Assembly: GCA_902796045.1 (NCBI GenBank)
Contig: CADBNQ010000237.1
Coordinates: forward strand, 1-6,158
DNA: 6,158 bases
From: an uncultured Lachnospiraceae bacterium
GTDB taxonomy: Bacteria; Bacillota; Clostridia; Lachnospirales; Lachnospiraceae
Direction: 5' to 3'
Both the position numbers and the translations under genes were made by a program. The notes beneath the pieces were generated by a model. The model saw only the letters and a list, made by a program, of their open reading frames with translations. It ran no database searches and was not told the origin of the DNA. Below, one piece after another: positions 1 to 5,902 of the stretch; positions within the stretch are counted from its first letter, which is position 1, and each line of letters begins with the position of its first letter.

Positions 1-28
1 CCAGAACCAATGCCAGAAGCCTTTTCAT
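1..28 (-). CDS. Start of a probable secreted protein or lipoprotein, cut by the window edge
   Basis: Only the first nine codons are inside the window and they read MKRLLALVL. Two basic residues followed by a leucine/valine-rich stretch is how a Sec signal peptide or lipoprotein leader begins. The start is well supported: GGAGGAGG (35-42) lies 6 bases before the ATG. The other ATG at 33-31 hits a stop after two codons (ATG AGA TGA). The terminator at 351-383 separates this gene from the three-gene unit upstream, so it is probably a separate transcript. No strong promoter is obvious; a TATAGT-like box near 89-94 lacks a good -35. The mature protein cannot be identified from this fragment. Confidence 0.68.
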
Positions 29-34
29 CTCATA

Positions 35-42
35 CCTCCTCC
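35..42 (-). promoter_or_regulatory. Strong Shine-Dalgarno site fixing the start of the edge gene
   Basis: GGAGGAGG on the minus strand is a near-perfect anti-16S match, 6 bases from the ATG at 28-26. It is the main reason to call the nine visible codons a real gene start rather than a chance reading frame. Confidence 0.75.
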
Positions 43-89
43 GTCTCTTCTCCTTTAGTGTGTATTAGATGGCACTCTTGTTCAATCAA

Positions 90-260
90 CTATATCCCCA
101 TCTTACCATCTTTCCACGCAAAAAGCATGTGCGGTTTGCATACTCTAACTTGCATTTCTATGCCCATCTTTTGCATGGAATGAAAAGTTTTCCATGCTCC
201 GTTCTTTCCTGCTCTTTTCACAGACTCCAGAAAACGAGGATTAAAAGCAGTAATCAGCAT
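90..260 (-). CDS. Possible 56-residue hypothetical protein (weak)
   Basis: An ATG at 260-258 opens 56 codons ending in TAG at 92-90. The product begins MLITAFNPRF and is rich in lysine and methionine (several internal Met). I recognise no domain, signal peptide or membrane segment. Against a real gene: there is no Shine-Dalgarno sequence before the ATG (the upstream bases are ACAAAAAGCCTGGG), and the start overlaps the tape-measure-like relic in another frame. In favour: the strand matches all neighbours, the amino-acid mix is plausible, and the stretch has no competing gene. It may instead be the leader of the edge gene or part of a decayed gene. Confidence 0.2.
   Translation of the reverse strand: MLITAFNPRFLESVKRAGKNGAWKTFHSMQKMGIEMQVRVCKPHMLFAWKDGKMGI
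173..197. repeat. Perfect 8-bp inverted repeat (hairpin)
   Basis: GCATGGAA (173-180) and TTCCATGC (190-197) are exact reverse complements separated by 9 bases. No T-run follows on either strand, so it is not an intrinsic terminator. It lies inside the weak 56-codon ORF and upstream of the edge gene, where it could be a leader hairpin or a protein site. No function can be assigned. Confidence 0.45.
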
Positions 261-319
261 CCCAGGCTTTTTGTGAGGCCGACGGTCGAGCCGTTAATCT
301 CGACTATGATGCCAGCGAT
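254..319 (-). pseudogene. Short relic resembling the N-terminus of a phage tape-measure protein
   Basis: Reading the minus strand from 319, after an in-frame TAA at 322-320, gives 21 codons and then TGA (256-254). The peptide includes GIIVEINGSTVGLTKSL. Many Firmicute phage tape-measure proteins begin with a similar pattern: I-x-V-E-I, then G, then T, then L-x-K-A/S-L. There is no ATG (the first codon is ATC), and a GGAGGAG lies too far upstream (about 337-345) to serve it normally. If real, it is a decayed prophage fragment. The match is short and from memory, so chance resemblance is possible. Confidence 0.25.
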
Positions 320-350
320 TTAATTAGCTATATCTAACTCCTCCTTTCCC

Positions 351-383
351 AAATAAAAAGCACCTGCCCGTATGGATAGATGC
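351..383 (-). terminator. Rho-independent terminator of the three-gene unit
   Basis: On the minus strand the arms GCATCTATCC and GGGCAGGTGC fold into a 10-position stem with one A-C mismatch and two or more G-U pairs, closed by the tetraloop ATAC. TTTTTATTT follows directly (359-351). It begins 33 bases beyond the stop codon of the DUF2325 gene, as expected for the end of a transcript. Confidence 0.75.
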
Positions 384-415
384 ATTATCAGTTCATTTTA
401 TACGGATGCCAGTCT

Positions 416-2395
416 TCATTTCTGATCCTCAGTCACCAACTGTTCTGCGCACTTCTCTGCACTCGCAAATCCAAAATATCTCATCTGAACACCCGCAATC
501 TTGCAGTTCTTCACCACATTCCAATACTGCGTGTGGGATATACAATTGTTCTGGATCCAGACCACATCCGCATTCTTCACAATATCAGTATTGAACGCAA
601 GGTTACCTGCATCCACATACTTGACATTCGGCAGCATGGGTCTGATTGCTTTCAGCCAGGTGTCATGCCCGCCAAAGATTACTGTGCGCTTCTTCGTTTC
701 GTAGGGATATGAGTATTCCTTCTCAACCCGTTCCAGTCTCTCAGAATTTTCAACCTCCCGGTTGAAGACAAGTTCCCGGAGATCGGCAAGTTCCCTGTGT
801 TCCAGCCGCAGCGCCTTTAACTCATGTTCAAGCTTTGCTCTTTCGTTATTGGCCTCCTGCCTGGTTCTCGCCAATTCATTACCCAGGCTCTTGATCCTCT
901 TTTTGGCTGCGGACAGTTCTGCCTGCAGCTTATCCGGGGTTTCAGCAGCTACGCTCTTGCCCTGTTCTCCAATCACCTTCCCCCAGTAACCGCCAAGCGA
1001 AACCGGCACGGCTTTATCAAATGTGATCTTATCGCCCGTACCTTTCCTCTGCATACTCTCTGCAGGTAATTCCTCTTCCTCTAAAAACACAGGCCTATCC
1101 CAATCACCATAGTTGACCTGCCTTGCCTGGAATGTCTGAAGGAACATAAGCTCTGCCGTCTCCGTTACCTTCCTGGCGACATCCTCATTCATTCCTTCTT
1201 CGATCAGCCGCTTCCGGTCTTCTTCAAAAGGATGCAGCCCTGTAGGAACTACGCCTCTGCTAAGACCATAGATCACCTGTGCAAGATTCTGATCACCATG
1301 CATGGTGTGATAGTAATCGATATGGTCCTCAACCGGTCCTTTCTCCACCCAGTCATTCTGATCATAACGAAGCCCATCATAGAAGGCATCCCAGTCATCA
1401 TCATCCCAATTCTCCCTGTCAACATACCAGGGAAGCATGGTGATAACGTACATCATGAGGGAACATCCTGACTTCATCAGCCAGGGAGCGTCATCTCCTG
1501 TGTCAAGCAGATATAGCAGTGCAAAGCACAGTTCATAAGGATCATCTACTGTGAACCCTTCCAGCGCTTCAGCAATCTCCCTGCTGCCAGTCTCACGTCG
1601 TATTGATCTACGGTCCATGTGCAGGAGCTTGTCGAAGTTCATAGCATAGTCATGTTCACGGTCGCGCAGTTCTTCGTCTCGTTTCTCTATCTCTTCTTCC
1701 GGCTCCTTCATGGCAGGGTTTATCAGCGGACTTGCCGCCATCTTAAGCTTATTCTGATTCTGTGCGATCAGCTTATCAAAATAAGCCTGCCCTTTCAGAT
1801 ACCGAGCGGCGAGCTCCCATAGCTTATCTTTGAATACATCACACGCTCTTTCTACTTCTTCCTCTGGAAGCAGGTTTAGTAGTTTTTGCCATGTCTCAGA
1901 GGGTCTCTTCCCTCTCGCGTTCTCCTCAGTGATGAGGCGTGATCTCGCTCCATATCTATCCGTAATGACATGGATCAGCGATTGGATCAGCTCATTGGAA
2001 TAGCATGGATGACTAAAGTCAACCGGCAGGTAAAAAGCATCCGGTTCTTCACTCACATCCGGCAGAAAGTCATAAGCCTCCACCATTGTGCCATGAGAGC
2101 GTATCTTCTCAAGCATCCATAGAGCAGCACCAATCTTCAGATCATCATCCATATCCTGATGGTTATAGTTTTCGAATGGGAGCAGTTCATTCTTCACAAA
2201 CGCTTCCATGGTGGATCGAAGGCCAAAAGGACGGAACTCTTTCTCCGCCCGGTCAAGATAATTCAGGATCGCCTTCTGACGACGTAATCCATACGAGCCT
2301 TCCAGATATGATTCTACATCCCTGCCGATTGTGCTGACCGCATCTGCCATTGTCCGGCATTGCTGCTCTACAAACCGCTTCTGTTCTTTTGACAT
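416..2395 (-). CDS. Large coiled-coil protein with C-terminal DUF2325 domain
   Basis: 659 residues; function unknown. Residues about 1-460 are acidic and mostly helical and match no family I recognise, including a Trp/Asp-rich patch at 323-350. Residues about 485-560 are a charged heptad-like coiled coil, suggesting self-association. Residues about 571-655 match DUF2325: a beta strand ending in FGGH (574-577), then VVWIQNNCISHTQYW (611-625) with the family's Ser-His pair, and a final VQMRYF strand. DUF2325 is usually found in short proteins, so this architecture is long for the family. No signal peptide or membrane segment is seen, so it is probably cytoplasmic. AAGGAG (2403-2408) lies 7 bases before the ATG. 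It is the last gene of the unit: 69 bases follow the SEC-C gene and a terminator lies just beyond its TGA. A Rossmann-like or ligand-binding role for DUF2325 is only inference. Confidence 0.85.
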   Translation of the reverse strand: MSKEQKRFVEQQCRTMADAVSTIGRDVESYLEGSYGLRRQKAILNYLDRAEKEFRPFGLRSTMEAFVKNELLPFENYNHQDMDDDLKIGAALWMLEKIRSHGTMVEAYDFLPDVSEEPDAFYLPVDFSHPCYSNELIQSLIHVITDRYGARSRLITEENARGKRPSETWQKLLNLLPEEEVERACDVFKDKLWELAARYLKGQAYFDKLIAQNQNKLKMAASPLINPAMKEPEEEIEKRDEELRDREHDYAMNFDKLLHMDRRSIRRETGSREIAEALEGFTVDDPYELCFALLYLLDTGDDAPWLMKSGCSLMMYVITMLPWYVDRENWDDDDWDAFYDGLRYDQNDWVEKGPVEDHIDYYHTMHGDQNLAQVIYGLSRGVVPTGLHPFEEDRKRLIEEGMNEDVARKVTETAELMFLQTFQARQVNYGDWDRPVFLEEEELPAESMQRKGTGDKITFDKAVPVSLGGYWGKVIGEQGKSVAAETPDKLQAELSAAKKRIKSLGNELARTRQEANNERAKLEHELKALRLEHRELADLRELVFNREVENSERLERVEKEYSYPYETKKRTVIFGGHDTWLKAIRPMLPNVKYVDAGNLAFNTDIVKNADVVWIQNNCISHTQYWNVVKNCKIAGVQMRYFGFASAEKCAEQLVTEDQK

Positions 2396-2402
2396 GTGAG
2401 TG

Positions 2403-2455
2403 CTCCTTTTATCTGCCTCTCAGGAATCTCCTTCTTTTATCTATCGTTCAGGAGT
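2403..2455. repeat. Imperfect 28-bp tandem duplication carrying the ribosome binding site
   Basis: Bases 2403-2427 and 2431-2455 match at 19 of 25 positions with an offset of 28; both contain CTTTTATCT and TCAGGA. On the minus strand the copy nearest the start provides the AAGGAG used by the DUF2325 gene (2403-2408). A second AAGGAG (2428-2433) lies 25 bases further upstream with no start codon after it. The repeat fills most of the 69-base gap. Confidence 0.6.
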
Positions 2456-2464
2456 AAACGGAAA

Positions 2465-3427
2465 TCAAGTAGAAAATCTTCCATGACACTGCTTATATTT
2501 TTTCCCCGATCCGCAGGGACAGGGATCATTCCGTCCCACCTTGACAATCCTTCTTTCACCATGTGGGCCGACAGTAGCAAAGTTGTCGATGGAACTATAG
2601 TCCACGTTCACCCCCATTGCCCTGAACTGCGTTTCCGCTTCCCTCATGTTCTTAGCCGCCCGGACAGATGCCGGCATGAGTGTGGGCATGCTCTTCAACC
2701 CGTTCGGATACATCTTTTTGAACAGATCCTTCGGTCTCCACCCGCGGTTTGCGCGCAGATTCACGTTATTCAGGAATTCACTGATCATCGGCATCATGGC
2801 GTTCAGATCATCAATCATTGGAACCTTTACTGCCTTCCCGGCCGGTTTTGCACTTCTGCTCCCAATCGCCCCGGGAAACAGCTCATTTATAATCCCATTT
2901 ATCGCCTCGTACTGGTCAAGCGCATCCGTAGAATACTGCTGCCAGATCCCGGCAAGGAGTTTTGAATTACCACCCTGTTTCTCAATTTCCTCTTTCAGGG
3001 CTGTCATGGCAGTGCTGTGGATGTATCCATCTTCTATGAGTTCTGTGATCTCCTTCTCTGTCGGAATATAAAAATCTGTGTCTCCCTGCCGAACCATCAG
3101 ATCCATCCTCGTGTCATCATCCAGATGAAGCTCCGCGTAGGGATTCCCGGATTCCACCGCCTTCTTCATCATCGGTTCAAGCTGAGTCCCTTCCAGTTCC
3201 AAAGGAGCAAAGAACCCCTCACCATAATTGCCAAAGTCCACAAGCCGCCCCTCCATGTAATCCATGAGAACAGCATCTGATTGCACAACCGCGTCGATCA
3301 GCTCCGCATCTGCTGCTTTGCAGTTCCTCTTTGTTTCATACATCATCTTCAGCACGGATACAGGATAGAATCCATATAAGAACTCACCTGCCGTCGCACA
3401 ATTTTCAAGCCATTTCTGATCTATCAT
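2465..3427 (-). CDS. SEC-C zinc-motif protein of unknown function
   Basis: 320 residues. The C-terminus (about 297-316) is a textbook SEC-C motif, GRNDPCPCGSGKKYKQCHG, with ligands C303, C305, C314 and H315 (C-x-C-x8-C-H). The motif is best known from the end of SecA, where it binds zinc and helps contact partners, and it also occurs on many unrelated bacterial proteins. The first 290 residues are not SecA: no Walker motifs are present, and they look like a soluble, mostly helical protein with an alanine/lysine-rich linker near 190-200. There is no signal peptide. The start is fixed by AGGAGG (3436-3441), 8 bases before the ATG. It is the middle gene of the unit, 85 bases after the HTH/pRiA4b gene. 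The zinc motif probably serves protein or nucleic-acid contact, perhaps with its operon partners; that is inference. Confidence 0.87.
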   Translation of the reverse strand: MIDQKWLENCATAGEFLYGFYPVSVLKMMYETKRNCKAADAELIDAVVQSDAVLMDYMEGRLVDFGNYGEGFFAPLELEGTQLEPMMKKAVESGNPYAELHLDDDTRMDLMVRQGDTDFYIPTEKEITELIEDGYIHSTAMTALKEEIEKQGGNSKLLAGIWQQYSTDALDQYEAINGIINELFPGAIGSRSAKPAGKAVKVPMIDDLNAMMPMISEFLNNVNLRANRGWRPKDLFKKMYPNGLKSMPTLMPASVRAAKNMREAETQFRAMGVNVDYSSIDNFATVGPHGERRIVKVGRNDPCPCGSGKKYKQCHGRFST

Positions 3428-3458
3428 TCTGGTCTCCTCCTCATATTCAGTTCCCTTG

Positions 3459-3483
3459 GAGAGCTCTCGCTAATAGTTTCAGC
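3459..3483. promoter_or_regulatory. Intergenic palindrome and possible partial operator
   Basis: The 85-base gap between the first two genes holds a perfect 10-bp palindrome, GAGAGCTCTC (3459-3468). It also holds GCTGAAAC on the minus strand (3476-3483), an 8-base match to the core of the two repeats around the main promoter. There is no T-run, so no terminator, and no convincing -10/-35 pair. Functional meaning is uncertain. Confidence 0.25.
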
Positions 3484-3513
3484 TTACCACTTCAGAACAT
3501 ACATAGCCACCGC

Positions 3514-5628
3514 CTACAGCAGATTTAAATCGCTGGCGTCATTCTTCTTCCAGCCCTGTCCCTTCGCCCAGATAAGGAACTCCTTCTTCTCTTTCCTCGC
3601 CCTGACTTTTTGAGCTTTATTCATATTATCCAGATCCGGGTTAATGGAAAGCAGAAAACCCGCAAAGCCGGATAAACCTCCTACATCATCCATCACCATT
3701 TCCCCATCCCTTGCGATCATCACCGGGCGGTAGGTTTCCCTGCATTTAATGTTTGCCTTATCGAGTATGTCCTGGCTCACATCCATGTCCCTGCAGTCAA
3801 AGCTTGCCGTGATCCTGACCTTCCAGCCGTCGCCAAAGTCATAACGATAGATAAGTTCTGTGGCAAATGGCATAGGAAGCACCTGATTAAACGGCGAGTC
3901 CTCATTGAGGCGAAACGCTGCATCAATACTGTCATCTATGAAACTGAGTTCCTCTGTGACTGTCTTGCAGGTGTTTTCTTCTATGAACCGGGCTTCATCG
4001 TCTATTTCTTCTTCTATTTCCTTATTACCCTCTTCACCCACGACATCTGTCTTTTCTTCCGTGCCCACTTTTTTTTCATTTTCCGCGCTTTCTTCGCTGG
4101 CAGGTGTGAAGGTGTCCGAGGTATAATTCTTCTCAACAGAAGCGGAAAAAACGGATGGCAACCGGTCAAACCCCGGGCAAAGGATCGATTCCAGCGGAAG
4201 GCGTTCAAGCAGTGTAAATGGATCAGTCCCGAATACAGAATACAGACGGTCAAGGGGAAAATCTTTAAACTTCACAATCTCCACTCTCTCATCAGGCTTT
4301 GCCCTTGACTCCCCGTTCTTCACCCATCCGGCAAAGTACGGTGATTCAATGTATTCCTTATCCTTTCCATCATAGGGCATTTTTGCCCTCGGGATCTTAC
4401 TGTAGCTTACATACATCTCCGTCTCCGGCTCGATGTTCTGAACATCGTAGAAGCTGCTGTAAAGTCCTTCTTCCCTGCACTGCGAGAGATACGGTCCTGT
4501 ATACTTTCTCCTCAGCCAGTTTTTAAAGCTTCCGCCTTCATAATCCTCTGCCCAGAACTGGGCATCCTCGTCCATATAAGGGGATCTGAAAATAATCCCT
4601 ACCATCTTCTGCCACCTCTCAGGGCTGTCTTCACAAAACTCGGACAGTCTTTCATCCGTCAGATGGAAGTCATGCAGGTGGCTGTTCTGCCAGCCAAATG
4701 CTCTCTGAATAACATAGTGGAGGGCATAGAGAGGGATATTGAAAGGAACTACAATGTCCCGGCTGATGGTATCGCCCTTTACGTTCCCATACTTGCGAAG
4801 CACATCCAATTCCTTTTCTCCTATCCAGTCAACCAGCTCAAGGTGCAGCCGCACCACTTCCTGCGGTTCAAAGGGAAGACGATTCCCGGAGATCCTTTCA
4901 AGATCAAACTTATTTCTGAAATTCAGCGCACCCGGATACATGCCGAGATCATTGATGAGATCTTTCATCTCCTGCTTCTGATCTTCAGTTGGGCTCTCCA
5001 CAGCCTGGAGTTTCGCCAGTTCAGCCCGTTCCCGGTTATCACGCTCTTTCCTTAATGCCATATGTTCATTCAGCTCTTCAATCTTATCCGCAGGCATCAT
5101 ATCAGCAATATTCTCCCAGGTAACCCTCGGAGGTCTGGTCCAGTCAACCTGATATGACATTGCCTTCTCTTTTTCCCAGGAGTTCTTTTCACCCTTGCCG
5201 GATTGATCTTCCTTTTCGGGCTGATCTCCCCTGCTGGTCTGTACCTTCAGATCCTTCTGCCTCTTCTTCTGTTCCTTCTCATATGCCCTATACTCCCTCA
5301 CCTCAGCCACATGCTTGCTCGGCTCAGCCGTGCCATGAAACTCATCCGTGTAGGGAAGATAGGAGGACACAGTTCCGGTAGACACACTAAGCTGGGCAGC
5401 AATCTCCTTCACGCTCATCCCCTGCTCCCTCAGCCGCTGAACCGAAGAAACCATCGGGGAAGTATACACGCCCTCTGTCACAAGCATCTTCGTAACCTTG
5501 GTGCGGGTAATCCCGAACTTCAATGCCGTCTCATTGATGGATCCATTCGGGTAGGAATTGGATTTCGTGGCAAGAAAAAATGCTGCTACATCCTTCATCA
5601 GCTTTTTATCCTTATCTGAAATAGACAT
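3514..5628 (-). CDS. Tandem-HTH protein with a split plasmid pRiA4b ORF-3-like domain
   Basis: 704 residues. Two helix-turn-helix segments open the protein: about 34-53 (ALKFGITRTKVTKMLV) and about 71-91 (MSVKEIAAQLSVSTGTVSSY, then LPY). A charged linker follows (about 105-160). The first half of a pRiA4b ORF-3 domain is at about 290-322, with the family signature FGWQNSHLHDF (311-321). The second half is at about 592-660, with YRYDFGDGWKVRI (594-606) and DDVGGLSGFAGFL (647-659). In typical members these signatures lie within one domain of under 200 residues; here about 260 residues intervene, including a Glu/Ser-rich tract at 503-550. No membrane segments are seen. AGGA (5637-5640) lies 8 bases before the ATG. 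It is the first gene of the unit, directly behind the promoter. The HTH region suggests DNA binding and possible autoregulation. The biochemical role of the pRiA4b ORF-3 family is not established to my knowledge. Confidence 0.88.
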   Translation of the reverse strand: MSISDKDKKLMKDVAAFFLATKSNSYPNGSINETALKFGITRTKVTKMLVTEGVYTSPMVSSVQRLREQGMSVKEIAAQLSVSTGTVSSYLPYTDEFHGTAEPSKHVAEVREYRAYEKEQKKRQKDLKVQTSRGDQPEKEDQSGKGEKNSWEKEKAMSYQVDWTRPPRVTWENIADMMPADKIEELNEHMALRKERDNRERAELAKLQAVESPTEDQKQEMKDLINDLGMYPGALNFRNKFDLERISGNRLPFEPQEVVRLHLELVDWIGEKELDVLRKYGNVKGDTISRDIVVPFNIPLYALHYVIQRAFGWQNSHLHDFHLTDERLSEFCEDSPERWQKMVGIIFRSPYMDEDAQFWAEDYEGGSFKNWLRRKYTGPYLSQCREEGLYSSFYDVQNIEPETEMYVSYSKIPRAKMPYDGKDKEYIESPYFAGWVKNGESRAKPDERVEIVKFKDFPLDRLYSVFGTDPFTLLERLPLESILCPGFDRLPSVFSASVEKNYTSDTFTPASEESAENEKKVGTEEKTDVVGEEGNKEIEEEIDDEARFIEENTCKTVTEELSFIDDSIDAAFRLNEDSPFNQVLPMPFATELIYRYDFGDGWKVRITASFDCRDMDVSQDILDKANIKCRETYRPVMIARDGEMVMDDVGGLSGFAGFLLSINPDLDNMNKAQKVRARKEKKEFLIWAKGQGWKKNDASDLNLL

Positions 5629-5653
5629 ATCTTTTTTCCTCGCGATCTACTTT

Positions 5654-5669
5654 TCACGTTTCAGCAATT
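5654..5669 (-). promoter_or_regulatory. Candidate operator, promoter-proximal copy
   Basis: The minus strand reads AATTGCTGAAACGTGA. It differs at one of 16 positions from the copy at 5722-5737. With transcription expected to start near 5669, this copy covers about +1 to +16, where a bound protein would block initiation or clearance. Confidence 0.5.
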
Positions 5670-5675
5670 ATCTGC

Positions 5676-5704
5676 ATTTTAGTAGGGCTGATCGCACATG
5701 TCAA
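5676..5704 (-). promoter_or_regulatory. Strong sigma-A (sigma-70-type) promoter of the three-gene unit
   Basis: The -35 box is a perfect TTGACA (5704-5699). The spacer is exactly 17 bp and the -10 box is TAAAAT (5681-5676), five of six consensus bases. Transcription should start near 5669, leaving a leader of about 40 bases before the ATG at 5628. A direct repeat on each side suggests control by a DNA-binding protein, possibly the product of the first gene. Confidence 0.85.
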
Positions 5705-5721
5705 CAGATTTCTTTAATTAC

Positions 5722-5737
5722 TCACGTTTCAGCAGTT
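5722..5737 (-). promoter_or_regulatory. Candidate operator, upstream copy
   Basis: The minus strand reads AACTGCTGAAACGTGA, with 13 consecutive bases (TGCTGAAACGTGA) identical to the proximal copy. It lies just upstream of the -35 box, about -68 to -53, and 68 bp from its partner. That spacing would allow cooperative binding or looping across the promoter. Confidence 0.5.
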
Positions 5738-5747
5738 TTTGGTTTTG

Positions 5748-5772
5748 AAAAGAGCAGCCTCATCAACTGCTC
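5748..5772 (-). terminator. Possible weak terminator upstream of the unit
   Basis: On the minus strand GAGCAG and CTGCTC form a perfect 6-bp stem with a 9-base loop, followed by only four T bases (5751-5748) and then CAAAA. A flanking TTTTG/CAAAA pair could lengthen the fold. The position, after the transposase debris and just before the main promoter, fits a terminator insulating the unit, but the T-run is short. Confidence 0.35.
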
Positions 5773-5797
5773 ACAAAATCAAATTTCAATCGGCTTC

Positions 5798-5902
5798 CTA
5801 ATCACTCGAATGGAAGAGCCTCATCGCCATCAAAGCTCCCCAGCTGTAGGTCTTTTCAAGCTTCCCTGATACATAATTGTTTTTCGCTTTCCTGATCGTC
5901 AT
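5798..5902 (-). CDS. Possible 34-residue small ORF overlapping the transposase stop
   Basis: The ATG at 5902-5900 overlaps the TGA of the transposase remnant as ATGA, the usual geometry of translational coupling. GGAGG (5912-5916) lies 9 bases before it. The 34 codons end in TAG (5800-5798). The peptide starts MTIRKAKNNY, contains EKTYSWGALMAMRLF and is basic. I recognise no domain. It could be a genuine small protein or the tail of a broken gene left with the transposon debris. The ribosome binding site and overlap favour translation; length and lack of known relatives argue for caution. Confidence 0.35.
   Translation of the reverse strand: MTIRKAKNNYVSGKLEKTYSWGALMAMRLFHSSD

Larger units (their letters stand above)
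43..350. other. Gene-poor stretch between the terminator and the edge gene
   Basis: About 300 bases without a convincing gene. It holds a phage-like 21-codon relic (254-319), a weak 56-codon ORF (90-260), a perfect 8-bp inverted repeat (173-180 with 190-197), and three ATGCAA words on the minus strand near 135-179. An 84-codon plus-strand ORF (69-323) has no plausible ribosome binding site and a composition unlike a protein. The stretch could be the 5' leader of the edge gene, or decayed mobile-element DNA. Confidence 0.5.

Noticed and set aside
69..323. 84-codon plus-strand ORF in the left gene-poor stretch
   Set aside because: There is no Shine-Dalgarno sequence (preceding bases are TGTGTATTAG), the composition is unlike a protein, and it opposes the direction of all supported genes.
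2465..2530. SEC-C motif as a SecA fragment
   Set aside because: The rest of the protein has none of the SecA ATPase motifs and is far shorter; SEC-C occurs on many unrelated proteins.
2646..3071. 141-codon plus-strand open frame inside the SEC-C gene
   Set aside because: It is antisense to a gene with a clear SEC-C motif and strong ribosome site; the peptide has shadow-like composition (Phe/Ser/Ile rich) and no supporting start signal.
3459..3468. GAGAGCTCTC palindrome as an intrinsic terminator between the first two genes
   Set aside because: It has no loop and no following T-run, so it should not stop transcription; the three genes remain a plausible single transcript.
4663..5055. 130-codon plus-strand open frame inside the 704-residue gene
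   Set aside because: It is antisense to the well-supported HTH/pRiA4b gene, with no recognisable domain and no good ribosome binding site.
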